Assembly (NCBI RefSeq): GCF_000336875.1
Contig: NZ_AOJK01000025.1
Span: forward strand, 136,850-200,849
DNA from: Halorubrum californiense DSM 19288
GTDB lineage: Archaea > Halobacteriota > Halobacteria > Halobacteriales > Haloferacaceae
Direction of reading: 5' to 3'
Length of the DNA stretch: 64,000 nucleotides
Shown here: positions 16,918-24,301 of the stretch, in pieces
Layout: each line of letters begins with the position of its first letter
Numbering within the stretch: the first letter of the stretch is position 1
Position numbers and translations under genes: made by a program
Notes under the pieces: generated by a model
Databases searched by the model: none
What the model saw: the letters and a program-made list of their open reading frames with translations, nothing else
What the model was told of the DNA's origin: nothing

Positions 16918-17117
16918 TTAGGTTTGGGAATTCCCGGCGGGACGCACTCTCTACACCATTGGACCCACCCGTTCCCGCTAGATTGGTCGCTGCCTTCATA
17001 TCGGTGCCAGTGTGCTTCTACGACCACGTCATCTCCATCTAATTCCTTCCCACAGTTGTCGCATAAGCCGAGCTCGGGGGAGTCGAGGTTGTCTCGGTCG
17101 TGTCCGTGGCCGCTCAT
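16914..17117 (-). CDS. Small zinc-binding protein (67 aa)
   Basis: A 67-residue protein with CDNCGKEL and CRECVPPG knuckles and a central aromatic segment (VVVEAHWHRYEG). The start ATG overlaps the stop of the 46-residue upstream ORF as ATGA, and its stop overlaps the next start in the same way. It is the middle gene of a three-gene overlapping unit. Likely a zinc-finger accessory protein of a virus- or plasmid-derived segment. Confidence 0.65.
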   Translation of the reverse strand: MSGHGHDRDNLDSPELGLCDNCGKELDGDDVVVEAHWHRYEGSDQSSGNGWVQWCRECVPPGIPKPK

Positions 17118-17254
17118 CGCTGCTCCGCGAAGGATTGGGCTCTCGCTTTTTTACGGAACCGTTGGTATACGTTGTGTATTGTATTGAGTATGTTTGTGAC
17201 CGCCTCTTCTGGGTTTCTGCTAACAAAGACGAGAGTCTCATCGTTCTGTATCAA
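17114..17254 (-). CDS. Tiny protein with TTG start (46 aa)
   Basis: A 46-residue ORF that starts at TTG (17252-17254) with a Shine-Dalgarno-like AGGTGG 7 nt upstream. The frame reads IQNDETLVFVSRNPEEAVTN then a basic helix (VYQRFRKKARAQ). Its stop overlaps the next ATG as ATGA. The frame is open further upstream to a stop at about 17337 without a better start codon. Coding is supported by the overlap and by the sensible composition; function unknown. Confidence 0.5.
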   Translation of the reverse strand: MIQNDETLVFVSRNPEEAVTNILNTIHNVYQRFRKKARAQSFAEQR

Positions 17255-17486
17255 GCAATGTCCACCTATAGGAGAGAAGGGGTAGTGTTGAAGTATAACT
17301 ACGACAGTTTGGTTCCGACGGAAAGGTATGGAAAATAGTCAAAGAGAGGTTATGGAAACATCTCGGTCTCAAAATAGTATAGAGCGGTAACACTCTATCG
17401 GGATTTCATCTTGAGTTTAGCTGTGGCCGTGCTCTACAGAACTTGTATTTTCACACACAACTGATAAGTATAAAGCGAATGTCGGA

Positions 17487-17498
17487 TGACATATGTCA
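17487..17498. promoter_or_regulatory. Palindrome over the start codon of the 842-aa gene
   Basis: TGACATATGTCA is a perfect 12-bp palindrome that contains the ATG at 17493. A TATA-like GTATAAAG lies at 17468-17475. The position suggests an operator controlling the downstream gene, although a 12-bp palindrome could arise by chance. Confidence 0.35.
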
Positions 17499-20021
17499 GA
17501 CGGAGTTAAGAGAGACATTAACTCACTACTTGAGAATGTCCCCTCCGACTATGCCAAATACGAAGACAAGTGGAGTGAGACATACAGCGATAAGTTCAGT
17601 AATATTCTGAGCGATATCGATAGGGATACGCTTGATGTAGTCTGTGAATTTGCCGGTGTTGATATGGCTGGAGGGGGGATTTTCTCCGAGCTGGTGAAAA
17701 AGAGCAAAGAATCTGTATTTCTATTCACGCTGTATCGGTTTCTAAACGATAAACAGCTCTCAGCACGTGAGCTAGCGCATAAGAGGGGAGAACAAGTTAC
17801 GCAGGGAACAGAATACCGGTACGTCATCGAGAGAATTCTTGACGGCGATAAGAACATCGTCTATCAAATTCTGCTGTATAGCGAATGGCTTGACAGTAAC
17901 AACAAATCCCGCTATAATGTCCGGAATACGATTCCTGATGACTACGAGAAACGGTTCGAGGATAATGCCCGAGGTATCCAATTAAGTCTTTCACGAGGAA
18001 CAAGAGCACAGAATTTCAGGTATAGCAACAAGGGTAAACTATCCTTCACAGAGTCTACAATCTTTGCCATTTCACGTCAAACGTCCGATACTGAAAAATT
18101 AGATGTGACGGGCGCTCAAAGGAGAAGAGACGTTCGAAACGTGTTCTTGGAGGTCGATATTGAGGCAGAACAAATCACAATCGATACCAAAAGTAAGGGA
18201 ATCAGGGAAACACTTCTGACCAAGATTGAGGAGGTATTCTCGATATTAACTGCTGAGGCGGATTTAGTTGATGACGAAGACAACGTGTCTCGGTCACGGT
18301 TTGAGAAAGAATTCGCAAGACATGATATAGATGATGATGAGGAAATTACACTACTAAACACGGAGTTCAGAAATACCAACGTTCAACCGTCATTACCGAT
18401 TTCTGTCTCAAAGAAATCGGCTGAGCGGGAAATCAGGCCAGTTCTATCGGCACTCTCTGAGGAGATAATTAATATTGAGCTGACAAACATACGGCGATTC
18501 TGGTTCCGGTGTGAGGGTGTTGATGTTCGTGTGACTATTGAAGAAAATGTGGAAAACGGTTATCTCCGTTTAAACTCCATTATTAAAACCCGCTCTGAGC
18601 GAAAAAGCAGTCGAATCAGAAAGAAATTCGAAGATGTATTCGGGATTCCACTCGACAAGAAGATACCCCTCCATTGGATTACCAAGGCTCGGGCCGACCT
18701 GATTTCGAGGATGCTGAAAGGCGTTTCATATTGGGGAACTCGCTATATCCAAGATGATGAATTGACTGACGCTCTTGTTAACGACCTCAGTGTACTGAAT
18801 CGGACGGAAGTGAATAGAACACAGTGTGAGGGATGTGAACGTTTCTATAATCGAGCACATGACGATTGTCCGAATTGCGGAAATGATTTGAGAATATTTG
18901 ATACCTCTTTTGAGTTGGACCTTTCAACGAAGGGAGTTAGAAGCTATATTCGGGAGAAAGCGAAAAGTGAAAACCTAGTCTATTACGGGGTAAAGCGAGA
19001 GAAAATCTATGGTAACGGATATGATTTCCTGCAGATAGGGGCTGGGAGCGATATTGTTCGTGTTTTCCTAAATACACCAGACTCAAACCTTACTTCTGGA
19101 AGCGCGGACCATCTCCGAAAAAGTATCCAGCCAGTCTTGGTGGTGAATCCGGGAACGGTTATAGACGAATCTCTAATTGAAGAGGTTACGTCTGAAGTAT
19201 TAGACTTGAGTGAAATGATAGATAGGGACCTGAAAGGTTCATTGGGTAATGACTACATTTCACAGAAAGTTGGAAGAGTCGCTCGAAATACACAACAGAG
19301 AATTACAGATAATGCTGTGGATGCATTCAAACATATACAAGAGGTGTGTTCAAATCCTGAAGACCATAGGGGAGAAGAATTTGAACAAGATGCTTTTCAT
19401 ATCCTGAAACAGACAGTCTCAAGCCTTGAGCAGTGGGGAACTAAGAGAACAGGAAACCAACCAGATGGTTTTGGGGAACTCTTCTTCTACAAGGGTGACC
19501 GGAACTATTTCCGTTCATTTGCTTATGATGGTAAATTCACCACCTCTGACGAACTGAGTATGCCAACAAAAGAGGCAGCTACTCTGAGCGATTACGCTCT
19601 TCGAATTTATAAGAGTGAAGAAGTACAGAAATCTAATACAAAGTTCCGAAATTTCGTTGTGATTACCAACGCAGAGCCCGGGAATTTCGGGTCGGTTGGG
19701 GCAAAAAAGCTCAATCGAATGCAGAGCTGGGATGGCGTTCCAGTGTTAATGCATTCCGACTTCTTACTGGCACTCCATATCGGCTTTAATGAGAATTCGG
19801 AGGCTATTCGAGATAATATTCATCTCTTCTACGAACAATTCTACAAAACCCTGAATGGGGGCAAAATGTACCACCAAGATATTGATAAAGAATTCTTCGT
19901 ACACGTTACAAAAGATGACGTAGAGCCGCTCTTCGAGAGCATTGATGACAAAATGGAGGAGAGCGGGCTTGATATTACTGAACTACGAGAATTTCTTGAA
20001 GAGGACATAATTCCAGTATAG
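17493..20021 (+). CDS. Large unknown protein with zinc ribbon and PD-(D/E)XK-like C-terminus
   Basis: An 842-residue protein, AT-rich relative to the core. Residues 1-440 have no recognised domain. A zinc ribbon CEGCERFYNRAHDDCPNC lies at about 448-465. Near 630-680 there is a nuclease-like pattern: EEFEQDAFHIL, then NQPDGFGELFF (PD), then FAYDGKF (DxK) after about 20 residues, followed by hydrophobic strands FRNFVVITNAE and GVPVLMHSDFLLAL as in the restriction-endonuclease fold. This suggests a DNA-cutting C-terminal domain attached to a large recognition region. It sits alone between cassettes of a defence island, preceded by a palindrome at its start. A restriction or abortive-defence role is inferred; family not recognised. 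Confidence 0.7.
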   Translation: MSDGVKRDINSLLENVPSDYAKYEDKWSETYSDKFSNILSDIDRDTLDVVCEFAGVDMAGGGIFSELVKKSKESVFLFTLYRFLNDKQLSARELAHKRGEQVTQGTEYRYVIERILDGDKNIVYQILLYSEWLDSNNKSRYNVRNTIPDDYEKRFEDNARGIQLSLSRGTRAQNFRYSNKGKLSFTESTIFAISRQTSDTEKLDVTGAQRRRDVRNVFLEVDIEAEQITIDTKSKGIRETLLTKIEEVFSILTAEADLVDDEDNVSRSRFEKEFARHDIDDDEEITLLNTEFRNTNVQPSLPISVSKKSAEREIRPVLSALSEEIINIELTNIRRFWFRCEGVDVRVTIEENVENGYLRLNSIIKTRSERKSSRIRKKFEDVFGIPLDKKIPLHWITKARADLISRMLKGVSYWGTRYIQDDELTDALVNDLSVLNRTEVNRTQCEGCERFYNRAHDDCPNCGNDLRIFDTSFELDLSTKGVRSYIREKAKSENLVYYGVKREKIYGNGYDFLQIGAGSDIVRVFLNTPDSNLTSGSADHLRKSIQPVLVVNPGTVIDESLIEEVTSEVLDLSEMIDRDLKGSLGNDYISQKVGRVARNTQQRITDNAVDAFKHIQEVCSNPEDHRGEEFEQDAFHILKQTVSSLEQWGTKRTGNQPDGFGELFFYKGDRNYFRSFAYDGKFTTSDELSMPTKEAATLSDYALRIYKSEEVQKSNTKFRNFVVITNAEPGNFGSVGAKKLNRMQSWDGVPVLMHSDFLLALHIGFNENSEAIRDNIHLFYEQFYKTLNGGKMYHQDIDKEFFVHVTKDDVEPLFESIDDKMEESGLDITELREFLEEDIIPV

Positions 20022-20360
20022 CCGCTTTAGAGGCCGGCCACGTTGGCACGAATTTCAAAGATAGTGTATCTGTAGGAGGTCGCTCCGGATGATAGCGCTG
20101 TGAAGTCGGTTAACACACGATAACTGTTCAGAACCACGAAAACATAGGCTCAGTAGACGGTGAGAGGAGATGTGGTAGCAGTGTCTGCTACGGTAATAAG
20201 CCGAACTAAGAGAACAACTAGTGGCCGATGTCCGTGTTCGTCTTCTATTTACACGTATTTGAGTAGAAATTTCCTAGAAAAGACCGCTGATGAGTTGATT
20301 GATTTCAAATGAACTCATCAAATCCTAGTGACTTCGACTGGTGGATACCTATATTGAGCT
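20022..20360. terminator. 339-bp convergent gap with two inverted repeats
   Basis: No convincing gene lies between the convergent 842-residue gene and HNH gene. It contains copy B of the triloop repeat, GTAGCAG-TGT-CTGCTAC at 20175-20191, and a 9-bp inverted repeat TGATGAGTT (20288-20296) with AACTCATCA (20312-20320) around a 15-nt loop. The second is 41 bp past the HNH stop on the minus strand and may be its terminator. The rest is unremarkable AT-rich sequence. Confidence 0.45.
20175..20191. repeat. Triloop inverted repeat, copy B
   Basis: GTAGCAG-TGT-CTGCTAC, perfect 7-bp arms and a 3-nt centre, in the gap between two convergent nuclease genes. Same core as the repeats at 12972-12990 and 22041-22055. 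Confidence 0.6.
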
Positions 20361-21020
20361 CTACCGGTCATAGAAGCGGTCAATCTCGTCTTGTGGAGGT
20401 GTAAGTTCCGGAGAGAACGACTCGTCCATGTGTATCTTATTATGGCAGGACCGGCAGACAGTCACAATCTCTTCGGGATAGTAGCTCACGTGGTGGCGGA
20501 TAGTTCCATCCCATTCGAGACGGTCCTCACAAACTTCGCAGAAACGGCTCGGCAGAAACTCACGCTCACACTCTTCTGAACAATATTTCTTGTCTGCCCG
20601 CATGTCAGTCCCACAGACACGGCAATAACCATCGGGCCATCCTAGCGGGTTTGAGATTGTGTCATCATCGGCAGAGCTGAATCCCTGACCGAGCCCTGCG
20701 TAGAAACTCAGCCGAAGCGGGACTCGGTGACCCAGTAACCTTCCGCGCTCTTTCTTCAGCATCCGCCGTTTCGCCCAATTCGGCATTGTAAGTTCGATAT
20801 TCCAATAAAAAAGTGGACGAGTATCTTCCCAGATTTTCACCTGCGGTGTTCCACGCATATCCATAAAGAACGTAACACCGCCAGTTTTCTGAAAGTAGAA
20901 CAGATTCGGCTTGTTCTGGGACTCCCGATATCCCGCTTGTTTCAACCGCGCACCGTATTCACAGAGTTCATCATAGATATGCGAATAGATGTCGTTACCA
21001 AACTTATCGATGGGCTCCAT
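20361..21020 (-). CDS. HNH endonuclease with treble zinc knuckles
   Basis: A 219-residue protein from the ATG at 21020; a GTG at 21047 is in frame. A TATTATAC box about 29 nt upstream of the ATG on the minus strand supports the ATG. The N-terminal half is unrecognised. The C-terminal half has CRVCGTDM, YCSEECEREF, CEVCEDRLEW, then the HNH core RHHVSYYP, VCRSCHNKIH. The first knuckles resemble a zinc finger that recognises split Cys pairs (CSEECEREF). It probably cuts DNA; an anti-phage or homing role is suggested by its place in the island. Confidence 0.78.
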   Translation of the reverse strand: MEPIDKFGNDIYSHIYDELCEYGARLKQAGYRESQNKPNLFYFQKTGGVTFFMDMRGTPQVKIWEDTRPLFYWNIELTMPNWAKRRMLKKERGRLLGHRVPLRLSFYAGLGQGFSSADDDTISNPLGWPDGYCRVCGTDMRADKKYCSEECEREFLPSRFCEVCEDRLEWDGTIRHHVSYYPEEIVTVCRSCHNKIHMDESFSPELTPPQDEIDRFYDR

Positions 21021-21213
21021 AGTTTGTCTTTCTCCCTGTTGAGTCACAGTATAATAACATAACTCGTTTGGAATTCTTATCAGGTGACAAGTTCTGATTT
21101 GCTGTAGTCAGTATAACATCCCATCTATCGATGAGTTGTAGAGTGACAAAGTAACGAGAGTGAGCGGAAGAATATGGGTGACACCATTCCTATCACGTTC
21201 GAAATCGAGACTT

Positions 21214-21228
21214 CGGGCTCCAAGCCCG
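21214..21228 (-). terminator. Hairpin downstream of the 159-aa gene
   Basis: CGGGCT-CCA-AGCCCG on the plus strand, 6-bp perfect arms with a 3-nt loop, 48 bp after the minus-strand stop at 21277. It may end transcription, although no T-run follows. Confidence 0.35.
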
Positions 21229-21276
21229 ACTCAGTGGTTTGTTATTGACTGGAAGTTTCAACAGGGCCGTTTGTTT

Positions 21277-21756
21277 CTACTTCATTTCTGCTTCAGCACA
21301 TTTTCGTTGGTCATGATAGTGCTGTCTGAGATTCTCACTCGATTCACCACAAGTTGGACAAAAGCCGTTTAGCTTCTGTTGTAGAATACGTAGTCCTTCA
21401 CTGAGGTCGCGTGGTTCCGAACCAAGAACATTGCTCGCCGTGTAGACAGTTGTCCCCTCGGGGCCATTTATGTGGCCGGGACCAGAGAAAGAAGCCAAAA
21501 CTGAGTATGGTGCCCGGAACGTGATTCCATCATCAGTTGTCAATGATACGTGTGAAGCTGGCGCGACATCAAGCCAGTCCTCATAAGATTCGGCTTCCCC
21601 CGTATGAACTGTAATAATCAGTTGTGTGACTTCGGATGCTGTTTGAAGGTGGTCAACGTGGATTTCAGCAATATAATCGAATTCGGCATAGACAGTTTCG
21701 ACAAGAGTTTCGAGAGAAACCTCATCTTCTTCTTCTGGTTTAATTTTGTTGCTCAT
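21277..21756 (-). CDS. Hypothetical protein with C-terminal C2HC finger (159 aa)
   Basis: A 159-residue acidic protein. The C-terminus has a zinc-finger pattern CPTCGESSENLRQHYHDQRKC. The middle (LIITVHTGEAESYEDW, then HVSLTTDDGITFRAPYSVLASF) looks beta-rich. The family is not recognised. The gene follows a leader region with a tRNA T-arm-like hairpin and a GCCC...GGGC hairpin that ends 11 nt before its ATG, so translation may be controlled by structure. It is upstream of and in the same direction as the HNH gene, but 257 bp away from it. Confidence 0.65.
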   Translation of the reverse strand: MSNKIKPEEEDEVSLETLVETVYAEFDYIAEIHVDHLQTASEVTQLIITVHTGEAESYEDWLDVAPASHVSLTTDDGITFRAPYSVLASFSGPGHINGPEGTTVYTASNVLGSEPRDLSEGLRILQQKLNGFCPTCGESSENLRQHYHDQRKCAEAEMK

Positions 21757-21767
21757 TGCTATTGTTC

Positions 21768-21806
21768 GCCCTTTTCGGGCAGACCTTGCTTCGGAGTCGA
21801 ACCGAA
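21768..21806 (-). other. tRNA T-arm-like fragment and hairpin (possible att remnant or leader)
   Basis: On the minus strand 21806-21790 reads TTCGG-TTCGACT-CCGAA, a perfect 5-bp stem with the consensus TTCRANY T-loop and the G53-C61 pair, followed by GCAAGGTC, which could be an acceptor 3' strand. No matching 5' half of a tRNA is found within the next 75 nt. Immediately after comes a second hairpin, GCCC-GAAAA-GGGC (21780-21768). tRNA 3' ends are the usual attachment sites of archaeal integrases, so this may be an att remnant; alternatively it is a structured leader of the downstream gene. Confidence 0.4.
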
Positions 21807-22040
21807 GTTAATACCGGTCAAGGACTGTTACGTGTAATTTGATAGTGTACATCCGAATATAACTATATCGTTAGAATTCCCAATTATTTTGGAAGTGGTC
21901 ACATAATACAGTAGAAATAAGTGGTTTATTTGGTCCAGAATTCCAACACACCGTTGTAATATTCTATAATGCTCTATACAGACTCAAACCGACTCGGTCT
22001 TACTCAGATATCCGTGACTAAGTACAGAGTTCCAGATACA

Positions 22041-22055
22041 TAGCAGAATCTGCTA
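22041..22055. repeat. Triloop inverted repeat, copy C
   Basis: TAGCAG-AAT-CTGCTA, perfect 6-bp arms with a 3-nt centre, 28 bp downstream of the minus-strand stop at 22083. Shares its core with copies at 12972 and 20175. Confidence 0.6.
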
Positions 22056-22082
22056 CTCGTTGTTGCAAATCGAATAGATTCT

Positions 22083-22412
22083 TTAGTACCGGTCGATACT
22101 CGACTGCGATTGGAGACCAGAGGACGAGTTGTCTTCCTCTTGAGTCCACTTGTTCAATCCATCCACAGTCTCGTCACTTACGCGCACTTTGGCCGCACTT
22201 GACGATGAGTCTGGACCCCAAAGACCGAATACACGCTTTCCCGCCTGATACTCTTCGTACTCCTCGGGAAGAAGGTAGACCCATCCAATCTCTTCATGGT
22301 CACTCTCGTCACGACCACAGATGAGTGCGGTATCGGGGTATCCAACTGGTTTCACCGCAATCGCATAATTCGTGTTTCGAGGTGGGTGGTCTTGACAGCG
22401 AACAATTGCCAT
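22083..22412 (-). CDS. Small conserved protein next to Panacea gene (109 aa)
   Basis: A 109-residue protein starting MAIVRCQDHPP with VKPVGYPDTALICGRDE and YQAGKRVFG. This matches a small family common in prokaryotes, whose members read roughly RCxxHPP...GYPxTxxICGR...GxRVF; the usual second Cys after ICGR is here replaced by acidic residues. It is the last gene of a three-gene minus-strand set, 26 bp after the Panacea-domain gene. It may be the partner of that protein, but toxin activity is not evident. Confidence 0.65.
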   Translation of the reverse strand: MAIVRCQDHPPRNTNYAIAVKPVGYPDTALICGRDESDHEEIGWVYLLPEEYEEYQAGKRVFGLWGPDSSSSAAKVRVSDETVDGLNKWTQEEDNSSSGLQSQSSIDRY

Positions 22413-22438
22413 ATTGTCAATGAAAAAGTGACTGTGAA

Positions 22439-23017
22439 CTAATCGGTGATTGGGCAGAGTAATTCGATTTCTTCTTCGCTGAGCTCTTCCTTATCAGGAA
22501 GTTGGTTTTCAAGTCGTTCTTTTGTCCCAGAATCACGTTCTAGTGCCTCGTGAAATTCCTCAAATTGCATCGGATGGTTATATTCAGTCTCTTCAAAGAG
22601 CCAACTGTCCTTACTGAACTGCGCTAAATCTTCAGTTAAGACATTTTTCGTGGCATCATGGATTGTCTGAATGATTTTCGCACGAGGACTATCAGACTCT
22701 AAGGGCGTACAAAAGTCGGGTAAACTGTAGGCAACAGTTCTGTTCCCATACCTAACGGTGTTTCTGCGGTTTATGCCGTCCATCTCCTCAAGTGTATGCT
22801 TGATATCGGTCGAATACGCACCGTATTTATATGGCTTAAATTCAGCCTTAGTAACGCGACGGCTGTAGTTGGTTATTGTATAGACTTCAGTATAGAAAAC
22901 CAGCTTTTGGATTCGAGTTTCGTAAAGTTCGTCGTAGAGACTAAGAAATTGCTTTATTACAGTCTCTAGAGTCTCCCGCTCGTCCCCGCTCATAGAGACT
23001 TGTCGTGTGAATGGCAT
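22439..23017 (-). CDS. Panacea (DUF4065, SocA-like) domain protein
   Basis: A 192-residue protein whose central part (IQKLVFYTEVYTI, VTKAEFKPYKYGAYSTDIKHTLEEM) matches the Panacea/DUF4065 pattern. Panacea domains are widely used as antitoxins that neutralise many unrelated toxins, and also as adaptors such as SocA. The start ATG at 23017 gives MPFTRQVSM. It lies between a membrane-protein gene (79 bp upstream) and the 109-residue gene (26 bp downstream) on the same strand, so either neighbour could be its cognate toxin. The membrane protein is the more typical target because many Panacea-linked toxins act on membranes. Confidence 0.75.
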   Translation of the reverse strand: MPFTRQVSMSGDERETLETVIKQFLSLYDELYETRIQKLVFYTEVYTITNYSRRVTKAEFKPYKYGAYSTDIKHTLEEMDGINRRNTVRYGNRTVAYSLPDFCTPLESDSPRAKIIQTIHDATKNVLTEDLAQFSKDSWLFEETEYNHPMQFEEFHEALERDSGTKERLENQLPDKEELSEEEIELLCPITD

Positions 23018-23096
23018 ATGTGTTACACCATTTTATCCTTACAGGATTCCGCTGTGGTATAGTTCTATCCCCAGCGTTATCGCTCTTTTGTTTTGA

Positions 23097-24122
23097 TTAG
23101 TCATCTTCACTATCATCAGAGAAACCAGTTCTATTCCTCACAACCGTACAAAAATCAGCGATAAGATACTCGATGAAGTTCCGTTTGTAATCTCCTGCCG
23201 CATCAACAAAAATCACGACCATAACGCTCATGACGGCAATTACGACCCCCAATTCATCCCTATTCAGTAGTTCAAACACTATTGGATTGTAATCAAGCGG
23301 AGCCGGAACAATGGGAGGAAATAGAGTTAGAAGATATGCTAGTATCATAAATAGAAGCACTACCCACATACCACGGCAGAAAGAGTAGCGTGCCTGAAAA
23401 CCATTAGCGCGTCCTTGCTCTGCAGTCGAGACTAACGAGGCAATCATTGAGTAGAGTTGTCTATATTCAATCTCCTTCTGCGTCACAACAGCATTAGCGG
23501 GTACGCCCTCTAATTTCCCTAAATTAATCCCAAACTCATCTTCGCAACACTGACTGAACTGTTCATATGAGATATTGGGGAAGCTGGACAATCGTTTTGT
23601 TTCATCACTAAAGTACCACCCTAACTCGTCTTCAAATAGACGGCGATGACTTTTGAACGAGTCATGGATGCCCCAATATCTACGAATAAACCACCGTGAT
23701 TTTGTTAATGATTCTACAATATATCTAACAGCATATCGAATCCAGCGTAGAATGAGCCAGTTGAGAGGCCAATAGAAGCAGTAGCCTATGAGATAGAATA
23801 TCGGATGGTTCTCTCGAAACTCTTCACGGACAAATCCGTCCATATAGTATCGGTTATAAGTCTCTCTGCCTACCCAGTAGAGTATTTTCTCAACATTGTC
23901 AGCAAGTGTGTGAACTGCCTGACCGACAACAAGGCCTGTAAATACGAGGATGAGAGCGATTGTCGCAAGAACTGTGAAGGTTACTCCATTTTGGCTTTGT
24001 GAGAGCAGTTGAGTCGGTAATCCCGGAAAAAGGCTAGCTAACCCTGTAATCAAAACAATACCCGGGACAGACTTACCTAAGAAATCGTAAGACCCCAACA
24101 CCCCTGCGACACGTGTTGGCAT
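23097..24122 (-). CDS. Membrane protein of the Panacea cassette (341 aa)
   Basis: A 341-residue protein with clear membrane helices: about residues 15-35 (SVPGIVLITGLASLFPGL), 48-70 (FTVLATIALILVFTGLVVG), 110-130 (IFYLIGYCFYWPLNWLIL), 255-278 (GMWVVLLFMILAYLLTLF) and 295-315 (LGVVIAVMSVMVVIFVDAA). A soluble region of about 110 residues lies between the third and fourth. No enzyme motif is recognised. As the first gene of a set with a Panacea gene it could be a membrane-acting toxin or an abortive-infection effector. The start at 24122 overlaps by 10 nt the antisense reading frame at the island edge. Confidence 0.65.
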   Translation of the reverse strand: MPTRVAGVLGSYDFLGKSVPGIVLITGLASLFPGLPTQLLSQSQNGVTFTVLATIALILVFTGLVVGQAVHTLADNVEKILYWVGRETYNRYYMDGFVREEFRENHPIFYLIGYCFYWPLNWLILRWIRYAVRYIVESLTKSRWFIRRYWGIHDSFKSHRRLFEDELGWYFSDETKRLSSFPNISYEQFSQCCEDEFGINLGKLEGVPANAVVTQKEIEYRQLYSMIASLVSTAEQGRANGFQARYSFCRGMWVVLLFMILAYLLTLFPPIVPAPLDYNPIVFELLNRDELGVVIAVMSVMVVIFVDAAGDYKRNFIEYLIADFCTVVRNRTGFSDDSEDD

Positions 24123-24301
24123 TCAAGCAGATACTGAGTGGCACTAATAATGATAGTAACGATAATTCAACTAGAATACACCCTGTTGGAATAGATGTAA
24201 CATTACGTTCGTTATCTTATATCGGTGAGGTTGAGGATTATCTCACAGAGAGATATTATGGATTTCAGCTACCTGAACAAGGTCGAACAGCGGGAGAACC
24301 G
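24113..24301 (+). pseudogene. Truncated dUTPase/dCTP-deaminase-like N-terminal fragment
   Basis: The plus frame from about 24113 reads FKQILSGTNN then STRIHPVGIDVTLRSLSYIG and YYGFQLPEQGRTAGEPL. The IxPxGIDVTL pattern is that of the first substrate-binding strand of dCTP deaminase/dUTPase proteins. From about 24301 the frame runs antisense through the MazF-like gene, and base composition jumps to high GC, so the true gene is cut there. The only start (GTG/TTG at 24113-24118) overlaps the divergent membrane-protein gene. I read it as a gene remnant at the right edge of the island; the family call is tentative. Confidence 0.4.

Larger units (their letters stand above)
21757..22082. other. 326-bp intergenic region
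   Basis: AT-rich region without a convincing gene. It contains the T-arm-like element (21782-21806), a GCCC/GGGC hairpin (21768-21780) and copy C of the triloop repeat (22041-22055). The centre (about 21840-22030) shows nothing else that I can name. Confidence 0.4.
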
